Part shown: piece by piece, positions 38,889 to 47,961 of the stretch
Position numbering within the stretch: the first letter of the stretch is position 1
Layout: the number at the start of each line of letters is the position of its first letter
Origin: Clostridia bacterium
Lineage (GTDB): Bacteria; Bacillota; Clostridia; Acetivibrionales; DSM-2933
NCBI GenBank assembly: GCA_026418275.1
Contig: JAOABQ010000072.1
Coordinates: forward strand, 102,496-166,495
Length of the DNA stretch: 64,000 bases
Reading direction: 5' to 3'
Notes under the pieces: generated by a model
Told to the model about the DNA's origin: nothing
What the model saw: only the letters and a program-made list of their open reading frames with translations
The model's database searches: none
Position numbers and translations under genes: made by a program

Positions 38889-41081
38889 ATGGGGGCACAA
38901 CTTTTCGGTGGCGTTGGTGAGGAGACTTTTTATAAACATCCGTCGGAGCACATTGAGGATATTTTAAAAAGCTTTATGTTGAGACTTTATATAGAGTTTC
39001 ATCGTTTTAGATTTGAAAATACGGAAAGTCCTTTTGAAAGTCTGAAGGGGCTGGTTATCACTGAAGAGGAAATCTTTCAGGCGTTTTCATGCGGGAAAAA
39101 CCGGGAAGAGGACCGAAGCAGCGAAGCAGATTTAGTTAAGCTCCTGGATTTCCAAAAGCAGATTGATGCAAGAGAAAAAGCCAGCAGGGAAAAAGGGATC
39201 CGATTGCCCCTTGTTCATTTGAGTGAAGTTTTTAAACTAAGTTCATTTGAGTTTTCTTGTGTTGTGCTTTGTCTTGCAGTAGAATTGGACTTGAAGTTTG
39301 AAAAAATATATGCATACCTACAGGATGATGTTACTAGAAAAAGTCCCACTCTGTGGCTTGCGACAAGGCTTTTCTGCCGCAATTTTGAAGAGGAGCTTGC
39401 CGTAAGACAATATTTTTCACCTGATTCTGCGTTATCTAAATATATTTTAAATGCAGAAGAACTGTCCAAATCTTCACTTCCTTTCATCATGAAGCCCCTG
39501 AAACTGAATGAGCGGATCGTTGATTTCCTGACAGGGAATAATAGACTGGATCATTTCTTAAAACCATTTGCATGTTTGAATCCTTATGCAAAAAATAATA
39601 ATCTTTATAAAGAATATGAAAACAGCCTTTTTGAGGAGCAGATTCTTTTGGATGTCAAAAACTCTGCAAATCCTTTTTTATTGCATTTTTACGGTTCTGA
39701 AGGTGCTGGAAAAACGTTTGAAGCACAGTTATTCTGCGAAAAAATAGGAAAAAACATTCTGGTTATCGATATAATGAAAGTTTTAAACAGTGGACAGGCG
39801 TTGAAGGAAGTGTTGGATCGTATCCTATGTGAATCCCTGCTTCACGGAGCGGTTCCCTGTTTTTATAACTTTCATTTTTTAAATTTGCAGGACATTACAC
39901 AAAGATGCATTGTCACGGAGTTTTTTGAATCCTTTTTAGAACATGGAAATGCAGCTATTTTACTATCCGAAACGAGGGTTGATCTGGGTGAATTAAAAGA
40001 CCACTGGGTTATTCTTGAGAAGGCATTTAACATTCCCCCTATCGAGGAGCGGAGAGAATTTTGGGAGGCTTTTGGAAGGAAATATGAATTCAAACCTGAT
40101 GTAAATATGCATGAATTATCTCTACGGTTTAAACTGACTCCCGGACAAATAAAGAAAGTTCTCAGGGAAGCTTATAGTATTTCCATTTCAGGAGGTGTGG
40201 GAGGCAAGGTTACGTTAGACTCTATTTTAGAGGCATACCGGAGGGCATCTAAAATAAACCTCGGAAGTATCGGACAAAAAGTGGAGCCTTCCTATAACTG
40301 GAAGGATATTGTTCTTCCTGAGGACCTGATGCAGCAGTTATCGGATATTTGCAATTTCGCAAAAAACAAGGCTGTTGTTTTTGAGAAGTGGGGCTTTGGG
40401 AAAAAACACCCGCGGGGAAAAGGGCTCAATATACTTTTTTCCGGCGGGCCCGGAACAGGCAAAACCATGGCAGCGGAGATTATTGCAAATAAACTGGGAC
40501 TGGAGATGTATAAAATCGATTTATCTCAAGTCGTAAGCAAATATATCGGGGAGACTGAAAAGAACTTTTATAAAATATTTGAGGAAGCCAAAAGGGAAGG
40601 TGTCATCCTGTTTTTTGATGAGGCGGATGCACTATTTGGAAGAAGGTCTGAAATAAAGGACTCTCATGACCGGTATGCAAATATCGAAGTGGCATATCTT
40701 TTGCAAAAGATGGAAGAGTACGAGGGAATCTCTATTTTGGCTACGAATTTAAGCAAGAGTATGGATGAAGCTTTTATCAGGCGAATGAGCTATTGTGTAG
40801 ATTTCCCCTTTCCGGATTATGCATTAAGAAAGAGGATATGGAATGGTTCATTTCCTGAAAATGCCTTTCTGGATGAGATAGACTTTGATTTTCTTGCGAA
40901 GGAAATTAAGCTTGCCGGTGGAAATATCAAAAATATTGTACTGGCTGCTTCGGTCGCTGCTGTTAGTGAAAAATCGCCTGTGAAAATGAAACATATTTTA
41001 TACGCTGCCAAAAGAGAATATCAAAAGGCCGGAATCCGTTTTGATATTGATTTCCCGCCTGAAGGGAGAGGAAGCCTTTGA
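38889..41081 (+). CDS. eCIS AAA+ ATPase (Afp15/PVC15-like)
   Basis: A protein of 730 residues. An N-terminal helical region is followed by a degenerate first ATPase unit (YGSEGAGKT near residue 268) and a complete C-terminal AAA+ unit: GGPGTGKTMAAEI (near 519), VILFFDEADALFGRR (near 575), ATNLSKSMDEAFIRRM. Every eCIS locus encodes such an ATPase, thought to act in assembly or maturation of the particle in the producing cell. AAGGTGA precedes the ATG. Its stop codon overlaps the TTG start of the next gene. Confidence 0.92.
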   Translation: MGAQLFGGVGEETFYKHPSEHIEDILKSFMLRLYIEFHRFRFENTESPFESLKGLVITEEEIFQAFSCGKNREEDRSSEADLVKLLDFQKQIDAREKASREKGIRLPLVHLSEVFKLSSFEFSCVVLCLAVELDLKFEKIYAYLQDDVTRKSPTLWLATRLFCRNFEEELAVRQYFSPDSALSKYILNAEELSKSSLPFIMKPLKLNERIVDFLTGNNRLDHFLKPFACLNPYAKNNNLYKEYENSLFEEQILLDVKNSANPFLLHFYGSEGAGKTFEAQLFCEKIGKNILVIDIMKVLNSGQALKEVLDRILCESLLHGAVPCFYNFHFLNLQDITQRCIVTEFFESFLEHGNAAILLSETRVDLGELKDHWVILEKAFNIPPIEERREFWEAFGRKYEFKPDVNMHELSLRFKLTPGQIKKVLREAYSISISGGVGGKVTLDSILEAYRRASKINLGSIGQKVEPSYNWKDIVLPEDLMQQLSDICNFAKNKAVVFEKWGFGKKHPRGKGLNILFSGGPGTGKTMAAEIIANKLGLEMYKIDLSQVVSKYIGETEKNFYKIFEEAKREGVILFFDEADALFGRRSEIKDSHDRYANIEVAYLLQKMEEYEGISILATNLSKSMDEAFIRRMSYCVDFPFPDYALRKRIWNGSFPENAFLDEIDFDFLAKEIKLAGGNIKNIVLAASVAAVSEKSPVKMKHILYAAKREYQKAGIRFDIDFPPEGRGSL

Positions 41082-41923
41082 TTGAGCTTTTAAGCAAAAC
41101 CCTGGAGAATATTCTGACAGATGAAGTTAAAAATACTGAATTTATTGTTTTATTCAGCCGGCCTGATGATGATTTTAAATCAGAGTTAAAGATGCGGAAT
41201 ATGGATATTGTCAGCATATTCCTCTATGATATAGGTGAAAACATTGAGCTTAGGAGTTCTGAACCGGTAAGGACGACAGTGGATGGAATTGTGTCGGTAA
41301 AGCCGCCTCCGGTAAGAATTGCATGCAATTATCTTATCACAGCATGGCCGAAGGAAGAGAAGGATACGGATTATGAAATAAAAAGACAGGAACTCTTAAG
41401 TAAGGTGCTGGTAGCCTTTTTAAGACACCCTACCATACCTGACAAGTACCTGGCCGGAGAATTAAAAAACCAGCTTTTTGAACTGCCTATGCTGGTACTT
41501 GGGACAGACAAAAATAAAAGTCTCTCAGAGTTTTGGTCAGGGATTGGTTCACCCATCGTCCCTTCCGTAACCGTTGCAGCGACCATTGCCATCGACGTAT
41601 TTGGGGTACGTGAGTATCCTAAAGTTAAAACTCTCTATACGGATTTCTCGGGGAATGACGGAAGTGAAACAGAATCGATGGTTATGCTGGCAGGCCTTGT
41701 TTTAGATGGGAATCAGCATGTTGAGGGGGCACTGGTTGAAATTTTGGAACTTGAGCTCAAAGCGATTAGTAACGAAAAGGGAGAATATATTTTTTCCAAT
41801 ATTAAAAAAGGTGTATATACCATTCAATGCAGTGCACAAGGGTATCAAATAAATACCAGGAAAATACTGCTTTCCAAAGGGCAAGAGGGACTATTCAATA
41901 TTGCTTTAAAAAAAGATCACTAG
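41078..41923 (+). CDS. DUF4255 (Pvc16-type) tail cap protein with C-terminal beta domain
   Basis: A 281-residue protein starting from a TTG that overlaps the ATPase stop codon. Residues 1-185 match DUF4255, the Afp16/Pvc16 terminator that caps the tube and fixes sheath length (VRIACNYLITAWPK, LFELPMLVLGTDKN). From about residue 203 a carboxypeptidase-regulatory-like beta sandwich follows (GALVEILELELKAISNEKGE, IKKGVYTIQCSAQGYQ). That addition is not part of the minimal cap and may decorate the particle end. Confidence 0.9.
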   Translation: MIELLSKTLENILTDEVKNTEFIVLFSRPDDDFKSELKMRNMDIVSIFLYDIGENIELRSSEPVRTTVDGIVSVKPPPVRIACNYLITAWPKEEKDTDYEIKRQELLSKVLVAFLRHPTIPDKYLAGELKNQLFELPMLVLGTDKNKSLSEFWSGIGSPIVPSVTVAATIAIDVFGVREYPKVKTLYTDFSGNDGSETESMVMLAGLVLDGNQHVEGALVEILELELKAISNEKGEYIFSNIKKGVYTIQCSAQGYQINTRKILLSKGQEGLFNIALKKDH

Positions 41924-41940
41924 AAGGGGGTATGTTTTAA

Positions 41941-43878
41941 ATGTTTCAATTCAATTCTACCAATATGGCACCGGGGGTTTACATGAATGAGGAAGCTGTA
42001 CCGGGACCCATTCAAGGTGTTGCAACAGGGGTTGCTGCGTTTGTGGGCCCTGCAGTACGCGGTCCTGTAAATGAACCTACGCCTATTACAAGTTGGACAA
42101 GCTTTACAGAGATTTTCGGAGGGTATATTTATTCACCGGAAGTATATGTAACACACGCAGTGCGCGGATTTTTTGAAAACGGAGGGAAATACTGCTATTT
42201 TGTGAGGGTGAGTTCCGCATCCAAATCGTCCGGTTATTTAAAAAACAAAACCAATGCAAATATCCTTGAAATCACGGCAAAACAAGAAGGGGAACAGGGG
42301 CGGAACATTAATATTAAAGTTGATAAACTAAGCATCGCACCCAATGTCCAAGTGGTAATTGAAGAGGCGCCGCTTTTGCTTGCGAAGGATAATTATGCCG
42401 AATTAAAATCCGAAAACGATCTTGGTAAATTTTATCCGGGTGATGTTGTAACACTGATTAACACTGCAAAAGACAAAACGGATAAGAATTTAATCATTAC
42501 AGGGATTATGGACGGAAGAGTTTACTTTAATAAGGTATTAAGCAATGCATACGCAGACGGCAGCCTTAAGATTGCGGATTTGTCGTTAGGAAGAAAAAGT
42601 ATTCGGATTGCTGCCTCATCCGGGGATGGGGTTGAAGTGGGTACTTATCTTCAAATCGGGGCAGACAGTTCGCAAAACCTTGAGATCTGTGAAGTGGATA
42701 AGATTGAACCAATCGGAAAAAACTTTATAAGGTTTATCTTTAAAAATGAACTTAAAAAAGAAAATCTGCTTGATAAAGCAAGCCCCATTTCCATCAAATC
42801 CATTGAATTCTCAATAACAGCGGGGAATGAGATCATAGGTCCCCTTTCCATGAATCCACGCCATGGAAAATATTTTGTAAAAGCCAATTCCGATCAGATT
42901 GATATCCGGCTCGCAAACGGGGCCAATCGATTGGGCTTCCCGGATAACCTGCCTGCGCTTCCGGCTACTGCAACCGGCCTTTCCGGGGGCAGCAATGAAA
43001 GCATAGCCCAAATCGGTCCGCAAATTTATAAGAATGCCGTCGATGCTTTGGAAAGGATCGAAGAGGTTACCATTTTGAGTGTACCCGATTGTACGGATAA
43101 TGACGTTCAGTCCCACATGCTCCTCCACTGTGAAAAGATGGGGAACCGGTTTGCCATTTTAGACCCGGTGTTGAACAATGCACCGGATATGAAAAGTGCC
43201 ATTGCCATTATTAAAGAGCAAAGGAACAATTTAGGATCGGACAATGGCTACGGAGCACTCTATTTTCCTCATATCTATGCATCCCATCCGGAAGGGGGAA
43301 GGATGAAGATTCCACCCTCAGGGCATATTGCTGGACTGTATGCGAGAACGGACAGTACGCGGGGTGTGCACAAAGCTCCGGCAAACGAAGTTATTAAGGG
43401 TGTTTTGGACATCGAAAGAAACCTTACAGATTCCGAGCAGGGGCCATTAAATGAGTTGGGTATCAATGTGATAAGGACTTTCCCCATGCGCGGCGCAGTG
43501 ATTTGGGGAGCAAGAACCATTTCTACAAAAATGCAGTGGCGCTACGTGAATGTAAGAAGGCTGATGCTTTACATAGAAGAATCCATCAAGAAAGCAACGA
43601 AATACGTTGTATTCGAACCCAATAACCGGACCCTTTGGGCGACGGTGAAGGGACAGGTGACCGAGTTTCTTACAAATGTTTGGAGGACGGGAGCTTTGGT
43701 GGGAGCAACACCCGCGGATGCTTTCTCGGTTAAAATTGATGAGGAGCTAAACCCGCCGAGTTTGGTGGCTCAAGGGCAATTGGTTATTGAAGTGAAGCTT
43801 TATCCGACTACACCGGCAGAATATGTTGTGTTTAATGTTATTCAACAGCCGGGCGGACCTAGTGTTAAAGAAAAATAA
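41941..43878 (+). CDS. Contractile tail sheath protein
   Basis: A 645-residue protein with AGAAGGGGG before the ATG. The N-terminal APGVYMNEEAVPGPIQGVAT block and FVGPAVRGPVNEPTPITSW are the hallmark of phage and eCIS sheaths. The C-terminal RYVNVRRLMLYIEESIKKA and FEPNNRTLWATVKGQVTEFL form the conserved sheath core. The middle (about 90-330) is the variable outer domain. Polymerised as an extended cylinder, the sheath contracts to drive the inner tube. Only one sheath gene is present, whereas Afp and PVC carry three. Confidence 0.97.
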   Translation: MFQFNSTNMAPGVYMNEEAVPGPIQGVATGVAAFVGPAVRGPVNEPTPITSWTSFTEIFGGYIYSPEVYVTHAVRGFFENGGKYCYFVRVSSASKSSGYLKNKTNANILEITAKQEGEQGRNINIKVDKLSIAPNVQVVIEEAPLLLAKDNYAELKSENDLGKFYPGDVVTLINTAKDKTDKNLIITGIMDGRVYFNKVLSNAYADGSLKIADLSLGRKSIRIAASSGDGVEVGTYLQIGADSSQNLEICEVDKIEPIGKNFIRFIFKNELKKENLLDKASPISIKSIEFSITAGNEIIGPLSMNPRHGKYFVKANSDQIDIRLANGANRLGFPDNLPALPATATGLSGGSNESIAQIGPQIYKNAVDALERIEEVTILSVPDCTDNDVQSHMLLHCEKMGNRFAILDPVLNNAPDMKSAIAIIKEQRNNLGSDNGYGALYFPHIYASHPEGGRMKIPPSGHIAGLYARTDSTRGVHKAPANEVIKGVLDIERNLTDSEQGPLNELGINVIRTFPMRGAVIWGARTISTKMQWRYVNVRRLMLYIEESIKKATKYVVFEPNNRTLWATVKGQVTEFLTNVWRTGALVGATPADAFSVKIDEELNPPSLVAQGQLVIEVKLYPTTPAEYVVFNVIQQPGGPSVKEK

Positions 43879-43899
43879 GAAAACTATGGAGGTGGAAAT

Positions 43900-44337
43900 A
43901 TGGCGTTTATTACAAGGACATCCAATCCTTATAAAAATTTTAGATTCTGGCTTATTATAGATAGTATTACCCAAGGCGGCTTTTCGGAGTGCAGTGGTTT
44001 TGGGTCCAATGTGGAAGTCATTGAGTACAGGGAAGGCGGCGATATTGCTTCGGTTATCAAGCTGCCGGGTAAGGTGAGCTATCCCGATATTACCTTGAAA
44101 TGGGGAATTACCGACTCTAGGGAACTCTATGACTGGCACTTGAAGGTGGTCAACGGGATCATTGAGAGGAAAACCGTAAATATTGTACTTTTGGATGATA
44201 CGGGAGAGGAAAAGGTCCGGTGGAGATGTTCCAATGCTTGGCCAAGCAAATGGGACGGACCGGATTTTAACGCCAAGGGAAATGAAGTTGCAATAGAAAC
44301 ATTAACCATTACATGTGAGAAGGTAGAAAGAGTATGA
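43900..44337 (+). CDS. Inner tube protein (T4 gp19-like)
   Basis: A 145-residue protein, the usual length of tail tube proteins, with GGAGGTGG before the ATG. FWLIIDSITQGGFSECSGF, VEVIEYREGGDIASVIKLPG and LKWGITDSRELYDWHLKVV are family blocks. Hexameric rings stack to form the tube that carries cargo. It lies directly after the sheath gene and overlaps the next gene by 4 bases. Confidence 0.96.
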   Translation: MAFITRTSNPYKNFRFWLIIDSITQGGFSECSGFGSNVEVIEYREGGDIASVIKLPGKVSYPDITLKWGITDSRELYDWHLKVVNGIIERKTVNIVLLDDTGEEKVRWRCSNAWPSKWDGPDFNAKGNEVAIETLTITCEKVERV

Positions 44338-44705
44338 GTGATTTAAAAACCATCTTCCCGTTTGAACTGAAAAAGGGAATTGTCTTAAATGACAGCAGGG
44401 TTCTTAAAAAAGGGAAAATGAGGCTTGCCACAGCAGGAGACGAGATTGTACCCCTAAAGGATCCAAGGGTTCAAGCCAATCCTGCATACCTGATTATTAT
44501 TTTACTTTCTAGGGTTATTATAGAAATTGAGGGAATCGAAGAAATAGATACCCGGCTTATTGAAAACCTGTTTGTTGAGGACCTGGCTTATCTTCAGGAT
44601 TTCTATAACCGGATTAACGGCAGTGGGTCAACTCTGCTCAAAGTGACATGTCCACACTGTGACAAGAACTTTCATGTTGAGCCGGAAAGCCTGGGGGAAT
44701 TATAG
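44334..44705 (+). CDS. Small tail assembly protein with a CxxC motif
   Basis: A 123-residue protein. Its start overlaps the tube gene stop (ATGA). The N-terminal FPFELKKGIVLNDSRVLKKG and the central PAYLIIILLSRVI resemble phage tail assembly chaperones found after tube genes. The C-terminus holds VTCPHCDKNFHVE, half of a zinc ribbon. Homologues occur at this position in many eCIS loci. A role in tube assembly is inferred from position. Confidence 0.75.
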   Translation: MSDLKTIFPFELKKGIVLNDSRVLKKGKMRLATAGDEIVPLKDPRVQANPAYLIIILLSRVIIEIEGIEEIDTRLIENLFVEDLAYLQDFYNRINGSGSTLLKVTCPHCDKNFHVEPESLGEL

Positions 44706-44899
44706 GCTACCCCCTCCAAAAAATTTATGAGGAGGTAGCCTATATTGCTTACCATTTCCACTGGCCACATGAGGAAATACTTAAGCTGGAACATCGTGAA
44801 CGTGTCCAATGGGTTGATGAAATCGGAAGGATCAACAAACGGATCAACAAGGGAAACAATAATACAAACCGTGCAGTGGATATAAGAGAGCTGTTTTAG
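44702..44899 (+). CDS. DUF6760 family protein with non-canonical start
   Basis: A frame reading GYPLQKIYEEVAYIAYHFHW, followed by PHEEILKLEHRERVQWVDEI, matches DUF6760, a small protein found in eCIS loci between tube and LysM genes. The frame has no ATG, GTG or TTG at its beginning. The residue before GYP is encoded by ATA (44702), overlapping the upstream TAG stop. Alternatively ATT at 44744, with GAGGAGGT seven bases upstream, could serve, but that would cut into the conserved domain. With ATA the protein has 65 residues. Confidence 0.75.
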   Translation: MGYPLQKIYEEVAYIAYHFHWPHEEILKLEHRERVQWVDEIGRINKRINKGNNNTNRAVDIRELF

Positions 44900-44922
44900 T
44901 AATTACAGTGGGAGAAATGGAG

Positions 44923-46293
44923 ATGTCAAGCCAAGGTTCAAGGGATATTAGTCATATAAACCGGCGTATTCTGTGGAGTCCGCAAGGAATCAGTAAAGTG
45001 TCGGGGTTTTTATCAAAAATTCAGCGTTATGCGCTGTCCGGTATTAACGGTCCGGAGGGATTATACTCCTTTTACAACCGCTTTTCAGACCGGATAGGAG
45101 CTTGGCAGGGAAAAAGGGAAGGTCTTTCGGACGCACATACACCAGAACCCTTTATTCGCGCAGGTGGAGCCAGCCGGGAAGAAAGTAATGAAGTTTTAAA
45201 TGAAAAAACATTGGTAAAAGGCTATCTAAAAACCTTCCATGATATAGGGGAAGATTTGACTGGATCAAAGGGACATCAGGATAAGGACATAAAAACTGTT
45301 AAGGGGATTCGGATTGTATCAAGGCCTCAAAATGGGGTGGAAAATGTCCGTCCGTCAGAGGAAGTTTCAATGACCAATAAACCGGGTGATCCCTTTATTC
45401 ATAGGCCTTCCATGAGACTGGCGGTTTTAAAGCCTGATGACAAAAGGTTTTTGCCGGGGGTTAAAATAGACCTTAAGAGAAAAAACATGAATCTTAAGGA
45501 ACAGAAGGAGATAGGCGATGTAAAGCATCCCGGACAAGGGCCCGTCTATAAGGCCCTGAATATATTGGGACCGGAGGGACAGGAAGTAGGGAAAAAATAC
45601 TTGGAACCTGCAATCCGGTTGAAACATATAAAATCATCAGCTGACGTTATGGAAACAGGAGATGCCGGAATGGGCCTCTACCCGGATCAAATCAGTATAC
45701 CATTGAGAGATACCCCTTTTCAGCCGGCTGTTTTTAAGGAACTGTTGAAAGCAGGGAGAAGAGAAATAAGGAACGGTTTTTCAAATCAATCTCCTTTAGA
45801 AACCATGGTATTAAAAGCCAGGGTAGATAGCGTTGATGAAGCAAAACAAGTATTCTCTGAGAATTCATCGAAAATGAAAGAGACAGAGAATACCGAAGCT
45901 GCTATATATAAACCTAAGGAAATACAAAAAAACATTATAAGCATCGACATGGAAGGAAAAGATCAGAATATTCCTGAATTAAGGATGGAGAAAAGCCCGG
46001 AGATAAGCACAAACGGAAGTTTATTCGAGCGGCTTTACGAAATGGCTGAAAAGTCCATTCCCTTAGGGGATTTTGAACTTATTAGAACGGCTGCCGGAGA
46101 AAAACAAACCGCAAATACCCAGCCCCAACCTGACATGGAAGAGGTACAAAGGGCTGTGGCGGAGAGTCCAAAAGCACAGCCGCAGGTGGTAACAAAAGTG
46201 GAGAAGGTAGATATCAACGGCATTGTGGACAAGGTTATGGGGAAATTATCTTCAAGCCGAAAAACCGAAAAGGAAAGGAAGGGAATTTACTGA
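44923..46293 (+). CDS. Unrecognised eCIS-locus protein, largely disordered
   Basis: A protein of about 456 residues; GGGAG favours the ATG at 44923 over an in-frame GTG at 44908. It is rich in Lys, Glu, Pro and Ser with few hydrophobic stretches, so mostly disordered. A conserved-looking N-terminus (INRRILWSPQGISKVSGFLS) and a short C-terminal helix (VDINGIVDKVMGKLSS) may be docking sites. It lies between DUF6760 and the LysM protein. No typical long coiled-coil tape measure is encoded elsewhere in the operon, so this is a candidate for that role, or for an assembly factor (inference). Its stop overlaps the next ATG. Confidence 0.6.
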   Translation: MSSQGSRDISHINRRILWSPQGISKVSGFLSKIQRYALSGINGPEGLYSFYNRFSDRIGAWQGKREGLSDAHTPEPFIRAGGASREESNEVLNEKTLVKGYLKTFHDIGEDLTGSKGHQDKDIKTVKGIRIVSRPQNGVENVRPSEEVSMTNKPGDPFIHRPSMRLAVLKPDDKRFLPGVKIDLKRKNMNLKEQKEIGDVKHPGQGPVYKALNILGPEGQEVGKKYLEPAIRLKHIKSSADVMETGDAGMGLYPDQISIPLRDTPFQPAVFKELLKAGRREIRNGFSNQSPLETMVLKARVDSVDEAKQVFSENSSKMKETENTEAAIYKPKEIQKNIISIDMEGKDQNIPELRMEKSPEISTNGSLFERLYEMAEKSIPLGDFELIRTAAGEKQTANTQPQPDMEEVQRAVAESPKAQPQVVTKVEKVDINGIVDKVMGKLSSSRKTEKERKGIY

Positions 46294-46898
46294 TGGGATT
46301 TGTAAAAGCTGTCATCATCAATTATAGTGATCCTACGGCCGCTCCTTTGCCGGTAATGTTTAATCCCCCTGAATATCAACTCACAAAGTCCAACAATTTT
46401 GCTGAAATTAAAACACAGGGGACGAGTATTCCGGACTGCCAGTTTGTCAGCGCGGATGCGGAGACGCTTACCATGGAATTGCTTTTTGATACCTCGGACA
46501 AGAATTTTGACGTAAGTCTTTACGTCAACAAGCTTGTGGATCTGACAAAAAAATTTAAAGGGAATTCGCCTCCCAAATTAATTTTTGTATGGGGGACATT
46601 TATTTTTCCATGCTTTATGGTAAACATATCGGTAAAGTATGAGTACTTCAATACCATAGGGTGGCCCATGCGCGCAAGGGCGAATGTGACTTTAAAGAGC
46701 TGTGATCTGGATGAACCTTCGGACCCGCTTGAAAGTAAGACGGAGGTTGCAGAGGGGTATAACGTGAATCAGGGAGATACACTGCAAGGTATTGCAGCCA
46801 AATTTTTAAAAGATGCATCAAAGTGGAGAGAAATTGCACAAAAAAACAGCATTGATAATCCGCTGACATTGGCATCCGGGACAGCAATTATGATATAA
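46293..46898 (+). CDS. LysM-containing CIS tube/baseplate protein (Afp7-like)
   Basis: A protein of 201 residues. Residues 1-140 match the CIS tube domain (PVMFNPPEYQLTKSNNFAEI, ETLTMELLFDTSD, GWPMRARANVTLK). Residues 150-201 are a LysM repeat (YNVNQGDTLQGIAAKFLKDA, then IDNPLTLASGTAIMI). In Afp and PVC this protein joins tube and hub at the baseplate, like T4 gp53. Its ATG overlaps the preceding TGA. Confidence 0.93.
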   Translation: MGFVKAVIINYSDPTAAPLPVMFNPPEYQLTKSNNFAEIKTQGTSIPDCQFVSADAETLTMELLFDTSDKNFDVSLYVNKLVDLTKKFKGNSPPKLIFVWGTFIFPCFMVNISVKYEYFNTIGWPMRARANVTLKSCDLDEPSDPLESKTEVAEGYNVNQGDTLQGIAAKFLKDASKWREIAQKNSIDNPLTLASGTAIMI

Positions 46899-46911
46899 AG
46901 AGGTATACAAG

Positions 46912-47961
46912 GTGATTAGCTTTGATTCCAATAAACTTAAGGAAGCTACAATAAAGTTAAAAGTAAATTCCGTAGAAGTGCCCGAGGATATAACCAATAA
47001 ACTCTTTGAGGCAACCGTTACTGAACAGCTCAACCCACCGGCTGGATTCAGCCTGGTGTTTTTCGATCCCGGGTTAACGCTGGTAGACCATCAAAAGAGC
47101 TGTTTTACTGAAGGAAGCATTGTGGAAATCAGTCTAGGGTACGGGAATGAGATACAAAGAATCATCAAGGGAGAAATTTCAATTATAACCCTCGAAATTC
47201 CTGAAAACGGGGTGGCTATTTTCAGGGTTGAGGGGTTTGACCTTTCTCACCGCTTGACCAGGGGAACAGTTTACCGGATTTTTGAAGAGTCCTCGGATAG
47301 TGATATCGTTGTGAAGATTGCCAAGGAGGCAAATTTAAGAGCATCTGTCGAGCCCACTCCGCACGTTAAGCTTCCCAGGGTACAAGATCATATTACAAAT
47401 TTTGCTTTTGTTGAAGAGTTGGCAGAGCTCAATAATTATTGTACTTGGATGGAGGAAGATACCCTTCATTTCAAGCCGAATAAACCGGATGTAAATTTAA
47501 TTGAACTGGAACTTGGAAAAAACCTTTTAAGCTTTACAAGGCGGGTGAGCACGGTGGGCTTGGTAAATGACATCATTGTAAGAGGCTGGGATGTAATGAA
47601 AAATGAGTCCTATAAAGCAGTAATCAATGCCTCTGGAGCCATATCATCCGAACTTGCCCAAACCGGGATTCAGCAAGTAAAGTTGGGGGCGGGTGACAAG
47701 TCTCAGATTGTAGTTACAAATACCAAATTGTCCAGTAGTGATGAAAACGAAAAGTATGGGAAGAAGATTCTCTCAGGCTTGTTGGACCAAATTTTGGCTG
47801 CCAGCGGTTCTTCGGTAGGAAACCCAAAAATCCGTGCAGGTACCGTTCTTGATATAAAGAATTTAAGTCGGTTTAGCGGAAAATATATTGTAAATAAAGT
47901 AACCCACTCCCTAAGCCAGGAGGGGTATAGAACGCTTTTTGAAATGGGGAAAAAAGAATGA
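46912..47961 (+). CDS. Baseplate hub protein (phage gpD / VgrG N-terminal-like)
   Basis: A 349-residue protein from a GTG start with AAGAGG upstream. It shows the gpD/VgrG hub pattern: VEIRLGYGNE-like strand VEISLGYGNEIQRIIKGEIS, EGFDLSHRLTRG, and AYVEELAELNNY-like FAFVEELAELNNYCTW. It forms the trimeric hub that continues from the spike to the tube. Hub and spike are separate genes here, overlapping by 4 bases, whereas VgrG fuses them. Confidence 0.92.
   Translation: MISFDSNKLKEATIKLKVNSVEVPEDITNKLFEATVTEQLNPPAGFSLVFFDPGLTLVDHQKSCFTEGSIVEISLGYGNEIQRIIKGEISIITLEIPENGVAIFRVEGFDLSHRLTRGTVYRIFEESSDSDIVVKIAKEANLRASVEPTPHVKLPRVQDHITNFAFVEELAELNNYCTWMEEDTLHFKPNKPDVNLIELELGKNLLSFTRRVSTVGLVNDIIVRGWDVMKNESYKAVINASGAISSELAQTGIQQVKLGAGDKSQIVVTNTKLSSSDENEKYGKKILSGLLDQILAASGSSVGNPKIRAGTVLDIKNLSRFSGKYIVNKVTHSLSQEGYRTLFEMGKKE

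Noticed and set aside
44744..44746. ATT start for the DUF6760 gene behind GAGGAGGT
   Set aside because: The spacing is excellent, but the Shine-Dalgarno-like bases are codons of the conserved EEV segment, so starting here would delete part of the domain.
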